Shown here one piece after another: positions 1 through 11,385 of a DNA stretch of 64,000 nucleotides. This stretch comes from Rhizodiscina lignyota. Lineage: Eukaryota > Ascomycota > Dothideomycetes > Aulographales > Rhizodiscinaceae. The notes under the pieces are model-generated. The model was given only the letters and a program-made list of their open reading frames with translations. It had not been told where the DNA came from and searched no databases. The first letter of the stretch is position 1, and each line of letters starts with the position of its first letter. Made by a program: the position numbers and the translations under genes. The stretch spans positions 186,001 through 250,000 of the forward strand of contig ML978127.1 of assembly GCA_010015805.1 (NCBI GenBank), in the 5' to 3' direction.

Positions 1-126
1 GCCGAACACCTTCTGAGTTGGGACGGGTCCATGTTGCCGGAGGAGCACCGATGTCGCCCGTCGTTGACAGCTATCAATCGACCCCGCTAGGATAGCTTCC
101 CACCTCCGTTTGATACTCTTTGTCAT
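1..126 (-). CDS. possible 5' end of a gene leaving the window
   Basis: On the minus strand a reading frame opens at an ATG whose complement is at 124-126 (protein begins MTKSIKRRWEAILAG) and stays open to the left edge. It is only about 42 codons, so no domain can be recognised and chance openness is not excluded. It would be divergent from the amidase at 456. Treat it as a placeholder for whatever lies to the left. Confidence 0.15.
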   Translation of the reverse strand, partial: MTKSIKRRWEAILAGSIDSCQRRATSVLLRQHGPVPTQKVFG

Positions 127-455
127 GAGAAAGTCCTCGGCCCTGCATGAGTCTTGCGTATCAATCGAGCCGATGCGGGCATACGCGATAGAGCATTTTC
201 TGCTTGCAGAATCAGGTAAAGTATGGCTGGTATAAGAGATTCCAATTCCTTTCCTGTCTCTACTCCACCTCCTCACAAGTACAGAAGCCCTCCTCCCAAT
301 CTTGGGTATACTGAACCAGCGCTTTCTTCAGTGAGGGACGGTCCTGCCTTTGACTGCCGACATTCTATATTCGACCGTTTACCAAGTCGGGAGCGTGTAT
401 CTAGCCAAGCAAGGGAGCATTAAGACTGCGTGTAGAACCGGCTACAAGCTACAAT
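127..455. other. intergenic, upstream of amidase
   Basis: I see no supportable gene here. A 66-codon frame at 223-423 has no recognisable motif and lies immediately before the amidase start, so it is more likely leader or promoter sequence. Confidence 0.4.
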
Positions 456-2352
456 ATGACAGCTAGTTGGGAGCAGACGGCTACGGCAAAGCGTAATGCC
501 ATATATGAGAAGATCCCACAGGAATGGCGCCTTGCGAAGATTCCCACTGCCGAAGAACAGAAAGATGTTACAGGCACATATGTCCATCAATTCCTATCGG
601 AGAAGGAAATAGAGATAACTGAGACGGATGCTGTTGGTATTGTCGAGAAGACGACGAGTGGGGCGTGGACAGCGGTGGAAGTAACTAAGGCATTCTGTCA
701 TAGAGCTGCAATTGCTCACCAGCTTGTATGTGCAGAATACTTCATCCTGAGCCTGGAGTCTCTTCGAGGACAGTGCTAATACGATGGCTTTACAGCTCAA
801 CTGCCTCCTCGAAATATTCTTCGACGCTGCTATTGCCGATGCACAAGCCTACGACGACTACTTTGCGAAGAACAAAGCTCCCATCGGCCCCTTGCACGGT
901 CTCCCAGTCTCTCTGAAAGATCAGTTCCATGTCAAGGGCGTGGAGACTTCAATGGGATATGTTGGCTGGATTGGTACATTTGAGGGCAAGAAAGGGACGG
1001 GCAAGGAGAAGGTCTTCGAGTCTCTGATGACAACGGAACTGAAAGATCTCGGTGCAGTGCTTTACTGCAAGACAAGTGTGCCGATGACACTGATGACTGG
1101 CGAAACGATCAATAATATCGTAGGCTTCTGCTTGAACCCGAAAGACAGGTTTCTGAGTGCTGGTGGGAGTTCCGGTGGTGAAGGAGCTCTAGTGGGATTT
1201 AAGGGAAGTCCTGTAGGCTTTGGAACAGATATTGGTGGCGTGAGTGGTTCCATACGCTATGATTTGTTGCCAGCTGATCGCATCTAGTCAATCCGAATTC
1301 CTGCTGCATTCAATGGTATGTACGGCCTTAGGCCATCAGCGGGACGTTTACCATACGAGGGCATGGCGAATAGCTGGGATGGACAGAATACCATCTTGTC
1401 TGTTGTTGGGCCAATCGCGACATCGGCACGTTCGCTCAAGTTGCTCGCCAAATCTATCTTATCGACCAAGCCATGGCTCCACGACCCGCTTGTACACGAG
1501 CTGCCATGGCGGCCTGAACAAGAGCAAATCGATACAAGCAAGTTGACGTTTGGCGTCATCAAGCACGATGGTATTGTTACACCCACCCCACCAGTACGAA
1601 GAGCGGTGGACATGGTCGTAAAAGCGCTCGAAAAGAGCAGCCATGAGGTAAAGTCTGGATATGTCTGCAGCAATTCTCCTTTTAGCTAATTGGCTTAGGT
1701 CATTGATTGGTCTCCCACACCTAATCACGAAGCGATTCTCAAAACCGCTTTCAAAACCTGGATTTATGATGGCGCAGCGCACGCACATGAGTCTTACGCG
1801 CTGTCCGGCGAGCCTGCCGTACCGCAGTTGGCCAACTTCGGTGACGAGCCGGGACCCCAGTACAACGCGTCACAGATTGCGGCTGTCAATGTAACGAAGC
1901 GCCAACAACAGAAGGAATACATGGAGTATTGGAACTCAACTGCAAGCAAGACGAAGAGCGGAGCACCTGTCGACGTAGTGATATCCCCCGTTGCCCCATA
2001 TCCTGCTGCAAGGCGAGAATTGTTCAAGTATTACGGGTATTCGGTGTGGGTGAATCTGTTAGATTATACGAGTGTTGTCGTGCCCGTTACAGTGTCGAGT
2101 AAGGAGTTGGATCCGGTAGACAAAGATTTCAAGGCGGCGAATACAAGTGATCAGGAAGCCCACGATGCTTGTGAGTGGCACTCTCGTACGAGAATTGGAC
2201 ATTGAATAAGAGCTGACATGACCATAGATGATCCCGACATTTACGATGGTGCAGCCGTCAGCATCCAACTTGTGGGCCGTCGACACCAAGAAGAAAAGAC
2301 TATTGCGATTGCCGAATATGTTGCAAAGGTCCTCAAAGATGCTGCTACATGA
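456..2352 (+). CDS. amidase-signature hydrolase (fungal acetamidase-like)
   Basis: Amidase-signature enzymes hydrolyse carboxamides to the acid and ammonia. I join five exons: 456-725, 796-1239, 1288-1647, 1699-2170, 2228-2352, giving 556 residues, a normal length. The Ser-cisSer-Lys triad is complete: Lys131 in PVSLKDQF, Ser215 in AGGSSGGE, and nucleophile Ser239 in GTDIGGSIRIPA; the 84 and 24 residue spacings match the known family. Intron 2 (1240-1287, GTGAGT...TAG) splits exactly before the codon of the nucleophile, which is why an unspliced reading seems to stop. The C-terminal YDPDIYDGA...QLVGRR block is typical. No signal peptide, so probably cytosolic; the substrate is unknown, and nitrogen scavenging from amides is the usual role. 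The gene looks intact. Confidence 0.9.
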
Positions 2353-2418
2353 TACCAAGCCAAACTATAGTCAGGTCATACTGTAAGATTGGATCAACAG
2401 TCTGATTTGATAGACTGG

Positions 2419-3398
2419 TCAGGATTTCCTGCCTATGACAGTTTTAATGTAAAACACCACATACGCACCGTTCTCAGCCTCCTTCTCCATCTGTGCTACG
2501 ACGTACTCCAATTCTTCCAAGCTCCATGCTGCTTCCGCTCCATTTTGTATCGCCTGTTTACCAACGCCTAGCACCACACGCATCTCCACCTTCGTACTGA
2601 TCTCCCGAAGCTCAGGAAGACGATCACTGGTCACGGGGTCCAACACGACATCGTTCAGACCCGCCCCTTTGAATGCATTGAAGAGATTCTTGCAGGCTCC
2701 GGACAACCGATGCCTGCACAGCTCCCACAATTTGTCGCACCCTTTTTGCAGATATTCCGTTGATGCGCCAAGCTTGTCGCGAAGAGCGGTGTGCATGGGT
2801 TCAAGGTCGATTTCAGCCCACTGGATCCAACCTCCGGGCTTCAGCAAGGTCTTCATATTGTTCACGACAAGGATCCAGTCCATGGAATCCATGGCGAGAA
2901 GGAGCAGTCTCGCGTGGATCATATCGAATTGGCCGTGGAATTCTGCTGGGAAGGGGCGCTTGACGTCTGCAATGTGTAGGTGCACATTTGACGGTACTGA
3001 GTCCTGAGACGGGAACTGCGCGCTTGAAATATCGAAGCCATCAAAGGTCCAAGAAGGATGCGTGTCTTTCGTAGAGTGTGACAGGTCGAGGGTCCAGATT
3101 CCAGTGCCTGTTGCTATGTCTGCAATACGAGCATTAGGAGGGAGCGTCGCTTCAATGGTGGGGTGAACGCGATAGCCTTGGTTTCTGAGCAGTGTTTCAG
3201 TGACATGCAGAGTTGAGGCAGAGTTGAGGAGAGACGCCGCACTTTACCCAGACGTGATGCTGCTCTATGAGGCGCCGCGATTCATATGAATCACGATTCA
3301 GCAGGTAGTTCTGGAGCGTATTAGTTCCATGACTGGCAGTATATAGGAGTCAGCTGCACTTTACGCGATGCATCAAGCGATGCGTCGAGATTCTCCAT
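2419..3398 (-). CDS. class I SAM-dependent methyltransferase
   Basis: Exons on the minus strand: 3398-3360, 3310-3243, 3184-2419, about 290 residues. Motif I is RIADIATGTGIW, followed by an acidic motif II region (FDGFDISSAQF), the DMIHARLLL strand and the post-motif LLKPGGWIQWAEID, all standard for the fungal methyltransferase family whose N-terminus reads YLLNRD...RL...QH...HP. It transfers methyl from S-adenosylmethionine; the substrate cannot be told from sequence. The start is uncertain: either MENLDASLD at 3398 with a GTGCAG donor, or an ATG at 3373 (MHR) with a GTAAAG donor. The second intron keeps frame only with a GTGCGG donor. Convergent with the amidase, 66 bases apart. Confidence 0.75.
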
Positions 3399-4538
3399 CG
3401 TAATGCTTTCGACTTAATGAACGGTTCTAGTTTGACGACGTCAACTCAGCGCCACGCTTTATAGATGCAGCACGATGCGCTTATATGTAATCCATGCCTT
3501 AATAAGCACTATGATGGTATACGAGAAGAGATAGACAATACTGATCGAAGAACATCTGACCGCAGCAACAATGACATTTCGATGGAAGCTAACCAAGCAA
3601 TATCAAGATTGTAAACTTCAGGTCAAGTCCACGGCGCCATAATCGGCTTACCGCCAGACACTCGCGCGAGTACCTTCAAATACGACGAACGCCTCTGGTA
3701 AAGACACAAAATTCAACAGGCGTATGAACTTGTTTCTATGGAAATGCTGACCTGAGCAAGATCTCCACGTAAAGTTCTCTCGTGAGCGTATGGACCCGAC
3801 TGAGGTAATGTGGAGAGGCTAGACGAGGTCTCGTTTCAGCAAAGGAAGTTCCTTAACTTGGTGCATCAGTCCGGCGCAAAATTCGTGGATTCAACAAGTC
3901 TGGTGTGGCTTGAGGATGCTGGTGGGATGAAGGCCGTCTATGAGACTCCTCTACCGTAACACAGCATAGCTGGCTACATCTATCGGCAAATCGTTCTGTG
4001 GCTTGCAGGTGGCCTCTGTTGAAAATCCTTCGGCAAATGACTAAACGCTTGCGCTCCACATGCTGCTTTGGTAGTTTGCCAGACACCAGGCATTTTTGGT
4101 GTTTTGAATCTATCTGTCCGAAACACAAGTTCATGGCGAAGTGTTCTCTAGATGTGGCAGTGCAGAATATTTCGCTTCCAATCGCTAAGTGCATCAGCTC
4201 GCCGTAATCCAGCTTGCTCGGCCTGGGTGACTGCCCCTCAGCTCCCGAGAGCTCTCTCGATTCGGACACCGCGGGAAGAACAATGTCAGCGGTGTAGTCG
4301 CATCGCGCAAAACGATATAAATATTAGATTATCGACTTACTGAATGAAATCTCCTAAGCTTGAGAAGTTAGCCTTAGGCAATGAAGTATATCAAAGTGCT
4401 TGGTTTCCCCGGCTACGCACAAGTTCAAATACATTTACGGCAAGAACCAATCAATTCTACATCTTGACACTCAGGCTTTCCTTTACCTAACTCTATCTAA
4501 TTCGGTCTTACACATACAATTTCCTCTGTTCTCTCACC
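3399..4538. other. intergenic, no clear gene
   Basis: About 1.1 kb between the methyltransferase start and the ABC-F start. A 138-codon minus-strand frame at 3853-4269 (begins MSESRELSGAEGQ) has no domain I know and no convincing codon pattern. The last 200 bases are pyrimidine-rich before ATG 4539, as in fungal promoters. Confidence 0.4.
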
Positions 4539-6897
4539 ATGGTTCGAAAAGCAAAAGATCCTGTCATTGGTGAAGGTATCACGGTGACCGCACAGCAATC
4601 TCGCTTCCACGTTGACTCGGTTGAAGCTCCAACTCTGAAAGAGATTCTCGTGAAAGACCTTAGCATCTCTATTAACCAGCGAGAGCTTCTTGCCCATGCA
4701 GAGCTGTTCTTAAAAGAGGGTGGCCACTATGTGCTAGTGGGACGGAATGGCACAGGAAAATCGACTTTGCTGAAAGCATTGGCAGAGGGCATGATTCCCG
4801 GAATTCCCTGGAGCTTCAATATCCTCTTGCTTGGGCAGACGACGATCTCGGCGAGTGTAGAGGAAGATATGTCAAACTTGGGCATTCGGGACGAAACGGT
4901 GTTGCAGCATGTGGTTCGCAGTGATAAGAAGAGGGAAAGGTATATGCGGGAAGCTTCTCGTGAGCATTCGCCAATTCTTTTGGGCCGTTGCCGGCCGTAT
5001 ACGTTCTCTAATTGGCTCTATAGTCTTGTCGTCAGCGTTGGAGAGTACGACCGACCCCACAAAGCCTGTGACAGCATTCCGGCGGATCACTCATGAAAGG
5101 CTGGAGCTCAAGATGGAGGAATCAAGTCGGAGAGCCGACCGTATCAGCTCATCAAGAAGAGATGGCGCGAGAGGGTTAAAGGCCAGGAAGGCACTAGTCG
5201 CAGCAGAGGGAGAACTTGAAGCCTCCCAAGAAAAGCTCGGCCAAGAGCCTTCCGCAATCGACACGGAAGAGATTAGTCGGGAGACACAGGCTGCAACAGA
5301 GATGCTTGGAGACGTACAGAGTGCTCTGGAGCTGGTACGCAATTCTTAGGAGAGAGAGAAGAAATGAGCTGACAATATACAGATGGATGCTCCGGCAGCA
5401 GAAGCAAAAGCTCGTACCGTCCTGCGGGGTCTCGGCTTCTCTGTCGACAAAATCGAAGACTCCATGTCGCAGCTTTCCGGTGGATGGCGAACGAGGTGTA
5501 AAATTGCATGCGCACTGTGCCAGTATCCGGATATTCTTCTACTGGACGAACCGACAAACTTTCTCGATCTCCCGTCAATTATCTGGCTCCAGAACTATAT
5601 CCAAAGTCTGGAAAAGACCACCGTTGTGGTGGTTACTCATGATCGCGACTTTGCCGACGCCGCAGCGCAAGAGCTGCTCGTGTTGAGGAATCAGCAGCTC
5701 GAAACATTCCGCGGTAACCTCTCACTGTATGAAGCGGAGCGTTACAAGAACCAGAAATACATGGCACGTATGAAGGACGCTCAAGAGAAGCAGAAGAAGC
5801 ATATCGAGGCCACAATCCAAGGCAATATTCGGGCTGCGAAGCGAGCAGGTGATGATAAGAAGCTCAAGCAGGCAGCGTCCCGCCAGAAGAAGCTGGACGA
5901 CCGAATGGGGCTCGAAGTCTCGGCAAAGGGTACCAGGTTCAAGCTTAATAGAGACCGGGCAGGTCAGTATGGATTGTCAAGCCGGGCGGAGATCAAGATT
6001 GATCGCTTTGAGACTCCGGTGAGGCTGAACATACCGGTTGCAGTACCCGATCTGAGATTTCCTGGCGCACTGGTTAACCTGGAGAAGGTTTCGTTCGCAT
6101 ATCCCGGGAAGAAAAGGTTGGAAGTTTTGAAGGAAGTTAGCTTGACGATCCATCCTGGAGAAAGAATCGGCCTCGCTGGTCTTAATGGATCAGGAAAGAC
6201 AACGTTGGTGTCGCTTATCATAGGTTCCGGAGAGGGCGCTTCGAGCACGGGTGGCATGAGTCCGACGAGCGGAACGATAACGCGCCACTCAAGAGCAAAA
6301 TTCGCTAGATTTTCGCAGGACGCAGTTGAAGAGCTAGAGGAAACAGCTGCAAGGGAATCGCAGTTGACGGCTCTTGCGGATTTAATGAGACGTAGTGAAA
6401 ACAGTCTCACGGAGCAAGAGGCTCGCGGGATTCTGGGCGGCCTCGGGCTGCAAGGACCGATTGTATCAGACGTGCCAATCATTGCACTGTCTGGAGGTCA
6501 GAAGGTTCGATTGGCACTCGCAAAACTGTTATGGAATCCACCGCATTTGCTCGTGCTCGACGAAGTAACGACTCATCTGGATGCCGACACGATATTGGCG
6601 CTAGTATTGGCATTGCGAAGGTACGAAGGTGCACTACTGGTGGTGACGCATGACAGATTCTTCATGAGATGCGTGGTGGAGGGTGAGAGCCCATACAAAG
6701 AGGCAGATCGAGTTGGCCTGGAAGAGGAGGATGATGGGGATAGTGACGAGAGTGATGAGGATGGAACGGGGAAGAGGGGAGTGGTGTACAGGATGTTCAA
6801 GGGGAGTTTGAAGCTGCTTGAAGGGGGCATGACGCAGTACGAAGAGATTGCCTCAAGGGCGAGCTCGAAGTTTGGAAAGATTCCAGCAGGATTGTAG
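4539..6897 (+). CDS. ABC-F family ATPase
   Basis: Exons 4539-4959, 5024-5334, 5383-6897; 748 residues. Two nucleotide-binding domains and no membrane segments, the ABC-F layout of translation and ribosome factors (Arb1/Gcn20 group). NBD1: Walker A GRNGTGKST (68-76), signature LSGGW (275-279), Walker B ILLLDEPTNFLD with Asp299/Glu300, then VTHDRDF. A charged helical linker rich in Lys and Gln (about 350-430) lies between the domains. NBD2: Walker A GLNGSGKTT (510-518), LSGGQ (613-617), LLVLDEVTTHLD with the catalytic Glu, VTHDRFF. An acidic insert (about 691-705) precedes the C-terminus. Substrate transport is unlikely. The exact ABC-F subgroup is not settled here. Confidence 0.9.
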
Positions 6898-7700
6898 AGC
6901 TTGTGCTGAAGACCTGGCCACAAAGGTCAAAGCGGTCATATTTGCGCTCCATATTGTCATCATAACAGGGTATGGTCTTGATAGGAGACTGCTTCAGCGT
7001 GTCTGACTCGTGATATCGTTCTTGTTCGGAGACTTGCGGAGAAGTCTCCTAGGTTTTAGCGCTTGAAAATGAGGCTGCTCTGTGCGGGAGACGTGCAAAG
7101 GCAGCCCTGAGTATTGTTTTCGGAATGCCGGGAGAAAGATCAATTCAGCTTAGATTGGCAGGGAGACGACCATGGGCTAAATTCGTGGGAGCACTGCATT
7201 TCCTTGCAAGCCGTAGCAACGGACTAGACTCTCGTCGCCAGAAGCGACCTCTCCAAAGAGTGTGACGCTGTCCAAGACGGCTGCGGCAGGCTATATAGGG
7301 AAGGGGAGGCAGGGGATGTAAGGAGGCTAAAGGAGCAAAAGTCGGGGAGAGCTCAGGGGTGACTGACCCGGCGTCACGTTAGCGCGCGCCACGATCGTGG
7401 GCTGGCGTGCACGTCCCACATCGAAAAGGGACGGTACGTCTTTTGACGCTCTCTAAAACTGGCAAACATCGTTGCGTCTCTTTGCCCGTTTGCGTTTCCG
7501 CCGCGTCCTCCACCTTTTCTGTACATTTCCTACGCTCATTTCCCATCTTACTTCAATGTAGCCACTACAATCTCCAAATTTTCCGCTTTCCTTTCTACCC
7601 TAGTCATTCGTTAGCAAACCCCCGCGTCTCCGCATTTGCAACTTCTCCTGCCCTGTACCAATTGCTCTTAACTGTTCTCGACGCTCTTCCGAAGAGCAGC
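6898..7700 (+). promoter_or_regulatory. promoter and long leader of the zinc-finger gene
   Basis: About 800 bases. A TATATAG at about 7292 and pyrimidine-rich sequence from about 7490 to 7640 suit a core promoter and leader. The downstream frame stays open back to 7407, but that part reads as low-complexity Ser/Phe/Leu without motifs, so I treat it as untranslated. Confidence 0.35.
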
Positions 7701-10004
7701 ATGTCGGAACAAGTACAAACGACTTCTTCGACGCCTGTTTCTACGCATGAATCATCTACCCCTGTTGCAACGACTACTGTCTCCACCACAAAGGCTCCGA
7801 AGGACAAGATCTGCCCCTTCTGCCAAACGCCGTACACAGCATCCTCACTTGGCAGACATCTTGACGCGTATATCCGACCCAAGAACCCAAAACCGGTCGA
7901 TGGCTTACACGACGTCGACAAGATTCGAGAGATGCGGCAAAGCATCACGCGGAGGCAGATGCTAAAGAAAGTGAACACCAAACGAGCATCATCTACTTCA
8001 CAGTCACGCAAAGTTTCTGGGGCAAGCTCCAAGCAACCTTCAACTGGAGACGGTGACGAAGATATGGACGACGACAGCCCGACCTCCCCTCTTACCTCGG
8101 CGCCACCGAAGAACCCGAACATGACAGAGAATGGGGAACAGATGCGGTGGAAGATAAATGAGCTCAGCTGGCATGATACGGGTGTGATGAAGAATATCCC
8201 TCCACGGTCGTTGTCAATTGGCTCGGAAGCCCAAAGAGACACATCGAGGCAGCGGAATCTGAAGTCTGGCTTGGAGTCACGACGGAGGGTTTCGGACGAG
8301 CTTGATACTGCTAAGGCAGCGGAGATGGCATTGAAGGAGGTCCTTGGTAAAGTGAAAGAGGCCAGTGCACGGTCGGTGCAGGCGGGCATTTTCGATTTCG
8401 ATCCTTATGAGCTCAACTTTCCTGCGCTCTGTCTTAAGATACTACCTTCGCCTCCTACTTTGCGGTCTCAAACCCCTTTCCCAACGAACGAATCGTGGAG
8501 TCTCTCTCCACCGGGCCAGAGACAGTGGGAGTCTCTGCAGCGTGCTGTAAAAGAGAAGCTTGTAGGATATCAGAGGGCTTTCAATGGGATCTCGGGGTCG
8601 TCGCCCCTGCTTACCCCACCCCCTGTGGACATGGACTTGAACCGGTTGAAACATCACTTGCACGAGGCCTACAGCAATTGGCAACGTCTACCGGATGCGC
8701 AGAAGCAAGAGACGTGGCAGTTGGAAATACTGCGATCATATTCTCTTGCCGAAGAGAATCGGAAGGATCTGCAAGATAGGTTGGATGTCACAATCAAGGA
8801 GAACGAGGAACTAAGGAGACAATTGGAAGTAATGAGACAGGCGCTTGAGGATGACGGCGTGGAAAGAGGTCGTGAGATCTCGCGCATCCCTTCTGTGCCT
8901 TCTATCTCTCCGCAGACAGTGCAAGAGATTTGGAAGCTTGGATTCGACACACGACAATGGGATTATGAGTCTTTGATCGAGAAGTGGAAAGCAGCAATGC
9001 GTGAACAGAACCAGGGTGCAAATGGAATGGCTGCGCAACGGAAGCTCTCCGCCGCTCCTGCGCTGACGGTGAATTCGAGGGCTGAAAAGCCAAAGGCTCG
9101 CCAGTCCAATGCGAGGGATAAGGCTATCCAAAGCGCTGCTGGATTGAATAGCCGTTCTGCATCACGGTCCAGATATCAGAGAACATCCGATCAGGGGATC
9201 GTGAATACAGACATGACGGGTCATCAACATGAGCAGAGTAATGACCCGGATGCAGACGCAGAAGCAGAAATGGATCATCCATCCCAGTTGCAACCGGTAC
9301 ATGTACACCATGGCCTTCCACAAGCGCGATCTCCCAGGCCGCCCACTCCGCAGATGAACACTCATTTATCTGCACATCCTTATCATGACCAACGTCGGTC
9401 TTCAGCACAGCTATCTCCACACTCGATGCCAGGCCAGCAGCGTCGCCATTCTACTCAGTTTCAGCTTTCACCGCAACCCCCGCAAGGTCAACAACAGTCG
9501 CATCCAGACACACTCAGTCGAGCACCGCAGCAGATGATGCAGTTTTCGCAAGCACCTCCTCTTCTGCAAATCCCACAAAACTCTGAGGCACAGAACATGC
9601 CAGTGCAATCATACACGACGCAGTCACTTCAACAACCAACGATGCAGAGCTGGATGCCACAGCATCCGCAGCACCCACAGGCTCACCAACAAGCCCCTAA
9701 CCCCGTACAAGCCCTCACGCCTGTTTCAGTCTCGATGCCAGACCAGCCGCAATTCAACCAGCCTACAATTGCGGACCCTCAGTTCCAGCATCTTGGGTTA
9801 CAAGTGCCTTCAAACGACGGAAGACGCAACTCGCATCCCATGATCGACCCTGGCCATCACATCGATATGCAAGGCGTCGAAGCGCCATCCTCCGCAGGGC
9901 CATTCATGAATCATAGGATGGCTCTTGGTATAGATGGTATGCCGATGGGGTATGTTGGGACTAACATGGGGATTGTCGGTGGCGGTGGAGGAAGAGTAGG
10001 ATGA
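7701..10004 (+). CDS. conserved fungal zinc-finger protein with coiled coil and Gln/Pro-rich tail
   Basis: One exon, 767 residues from MSEQVQTTSS. Near residue 35-60 there is a C-x2-C finger, ICPFCQTPYTASSLGRHLDAY, followed by a PKPVDGLHDV and IREMRQSITRR block that I recognise as a conserved fungal arrangement without a named function. After that come a disordered Ser/Asp stretch, a helical middle with a strongly charged coiled coil (NRKDLQDRLDVTIKENEELR, around 355-385), and a tail very rich in Gln, Pro and His. The finger plus Q-rich tail suggests a nuclear or RNA-linked role, but that is inference. I chose ATG 7701 over an upstream in-frame extension because the conserved part begins just after it. 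Confidence 0.75.
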   Translation: MSEQVQTTSSTPVSTHESSTPVATTTVSTTKAPKDKICPFCQTPYTASSLGRHLDAYIRPKNPKPVDGLHDVDKIREMRQSITRRQMLKKVNTKRASSTSQSRKVSGASSKQPSTGDGDEDMDDDSPTSPLTSAPPKNPNMTENGEQMRWKINELSWHDTGVMKNIPPRSLSIGSEAQRDTSRQRNLKSGLESRRRVSDELDTAKAAEMALKEVLGKVKEASARSVQAGIFDFDPYELNFPALCLKILPSPPTLRSQTPFPTNESWSLSPPGQRQWESLQRAVKEKLVGYQRAFNGISGSSPLLTPPPVDMDLNRLKHHLHEAYSNWQRLPDAQKQETWQLEILRSYSLAEENRKDLQDRLDVTIKENEELRRQLEVMRQALEDDGVERGREISRIPSVPSISPQTVQEIWKLGFDTRQWDYESLIEKWKAAMREQNQGANGMAAQRKLSAAPALTVNSRAEKPKARQSNARDKAIQSAAGLNSRSASRSRYQRTSDQGIVNTDMTGHQHEQSNDPDADAEAEMDHPSQLQPVHVHHGLPQARSPRPPTPQMNTHLSAHPYHDQRRSSAQLSPHSMPGQQRRHSTQFQLSPQPPQGQQQSHPDTLSRAPQQMMQFSQAPPLLQIPQNSEAQNMPVQSYTTQSLQQPTMQSWMPQHPQHPQAHQQAPNPVQALTPVSVSMPDQPQFNQPTIADPQFQHLGLQVPSNDGRRNSHPMIDPGHHIDMQGVEAPSSAGPFMNHRMALGIDGMPMGYVGTNMGIVGGGGGRVG

Positions 10005-10251
10005 TTGTAGATTCCCCATGCATAGCGGTTTGAGAATATCTGGGACGAATTCGTGAAAATATTATGCAGTCTGGCACGGCTGCGAAGATAAAAGCTAGTA
10101 ACTTGTATTCACATAGCTAGTGAGCTGAACAAAAAACTTTGAACACCGCCTAATGCGTTAAATATCATCCGTGACCGGGGTATATCCGTTTTCAAACGCC
10201 AAATATGCAATGGCCTAATGTCAAGCCAGCCGTTTTACCAATGTCTCTGTT

Positions 10252-11385
10252 CTAGAAAATGTCATCTGCGCTACTCGCCGCCGCAACAGCAGCAGTCTGT
10301 GTCGCAGCAGTTGCATCACTCGGTTTGTCCTTCCCTCCAATCTCATCCCCAACAAATACCGCCAGGCCCGCAAACGCGTCGGAGAGAGTGCGCGAATAAT
10401 ATTCTTTGAGATCGTATCCTCCAGCATATATCTGTGGGTCCTTCTTTGCCATGTCGAACCAATCCCACTTGTAATCGTCCTGCACGACGAAATAGCTGTG
10501 GTCCACCTTGTAGCCGCCGAAGGGGTCGTATGGCTTCTCTGGCTCGGGAGCAGCAGCACGCCCTTTCAATCCCTTGAAACGGAGACCTGTATCTTCCTTC
10601 GCCATAGACTCCTGCTGCGCTGCTGCTGCGGCAGCCTGTTTCTTCCTCATTAACGCACGCGCAGTCTCACTCGCTATCTTCCGTGCGTCGCTCACGTCCC
10701 CGCTCGCCAGGCGATTAATGACATCTTGTCTCCCCTCTAGCCGCTCTCTTCGCTCTTCCTCGTCTTGCCTGACTGCTGCTGCACGCCGCTGCTTGGCTGC
10801 CTCGTTCTCCGCCGCCTGCCGTGCTTGGAAGGACTTTGTCTCCGTCGCTGCGAGGACTTCGTTTTCGTCAATCTCGCGGCGATTTGATTCTTGGTACTGC
10901 GCAATCTTTCGATTTGTGGCTTCGATTTCAATGCCGTTGAGCAGGTTGAATGTAATGTCCTCCACTTGATTCAGATAGTCGTTGTAATCCCTCAGCGACT
11001 CGAAATCTTCCTCGCGCTTGTTGAAGGTCTTCGCCATCTTCCGACGAATATCGACTTCTCGCTCCACGGCGATATCTTCGAAAGTGAGAGGGCGGAATTT
11101 GCCTTTTCGTAACGTGCGCTTGCAGCCGGCGACGGGGCAAGGTGCCGGTCCGTGAGTGAAGATACGGTCGACGCACGACTCGCACATTTTGTGGTAGCAT
11201 TCCGGATTGACGAGGAATCGCATGTTCGGGTTGAGGTACGTGGAGGATTTACAGACTGGGCAGATTTCTGTGGGTTGAGGTATTAGTATGAGACCGTCTG
11301 GAATTGAGCTCTTGAACATACCTCCATCGTTGACGAGGCTGCGCTTGACGCCCTGCGCGCCATCGCGGTGCGCGAGCCTGGACAT
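10252..11385 (-). CDS. TFB3: TFIIH/CAK assembly subunit (MAT1/Tfb3)
   Basis: Exons on the minus strand: 11385-11322 and 11267-10252; 359 residues. The N-terminal C3HC4 RING finger starts at Cys24 (EICPVCKSSTYLNP), continues NPECYHKMCESCVDRIF and ends PCPVAGCK. A helical coil rich in Glu/Arg follows (to about 260), then a conserved C-terminal tail with PYDPFGGY. MAT1/Tfb3 bridges the Cdk7-cyclin H kinase to core TFIIH in transcription and nucleotide excision repair. The 54-base intron (11268-11321, GTATGT...CAG) sits just before the RING. Divergent from the TPR/TIR-like gene with about 490 bases between starts. Confidence 0.95.
   Translation of the reverse strand: MSRLAHRDGAQGVKRSLVNDGGMFKSSIPDGLILIPQPTEICPVCKSSTYLNPNMRFLVNPECYHKMCESCVDRIFTHGPAPCPVAGCKRTLRKGKFRPLTFEDIAVEREVDIRRKMAKTFNKREEDFESLRDYNDYLNQVEDITFNLLNGIEIEATNRKIAQYQESNRREIDENEVLAATETKSFQARQAAENEAAKQRRAAAVRQDEEERRERLEGRQDVINRLASGDVSDARKIASETARALMRKKQAAAAAAQQESMAKEDTGLRFKGLKGRAAAPEPEKPYDPFGGYKVDHSYFVVQDDYKWDWFDMAKKDPQIYAGGYDLKEYYSRTLSDAFAGLAVFVGDEIGGKDKPSDATAATQTAAVAAASSADDIF

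Noticed and set aside
1285-1287. Stop codon inside the amidase, seen as a nonsense mutation
   Set aside because: It is the TAG acceptor of a clean 48-base GTGAGT...TAG intron; splicing gives a perfect GTDIGGSIRIPA motif.
7407-7700. N-terminal extension of the zinc-finger protein
   Set aside because: Open by chance: low-complexity text, pyrimidine-rich like a leader, and the conserved part starts after ATG 7701.
7604-8389. 261-codon minus-strand frame opposite the zinc-finger gene
   Set aside because: Antisense of a conserved coding region; no motif of its own.
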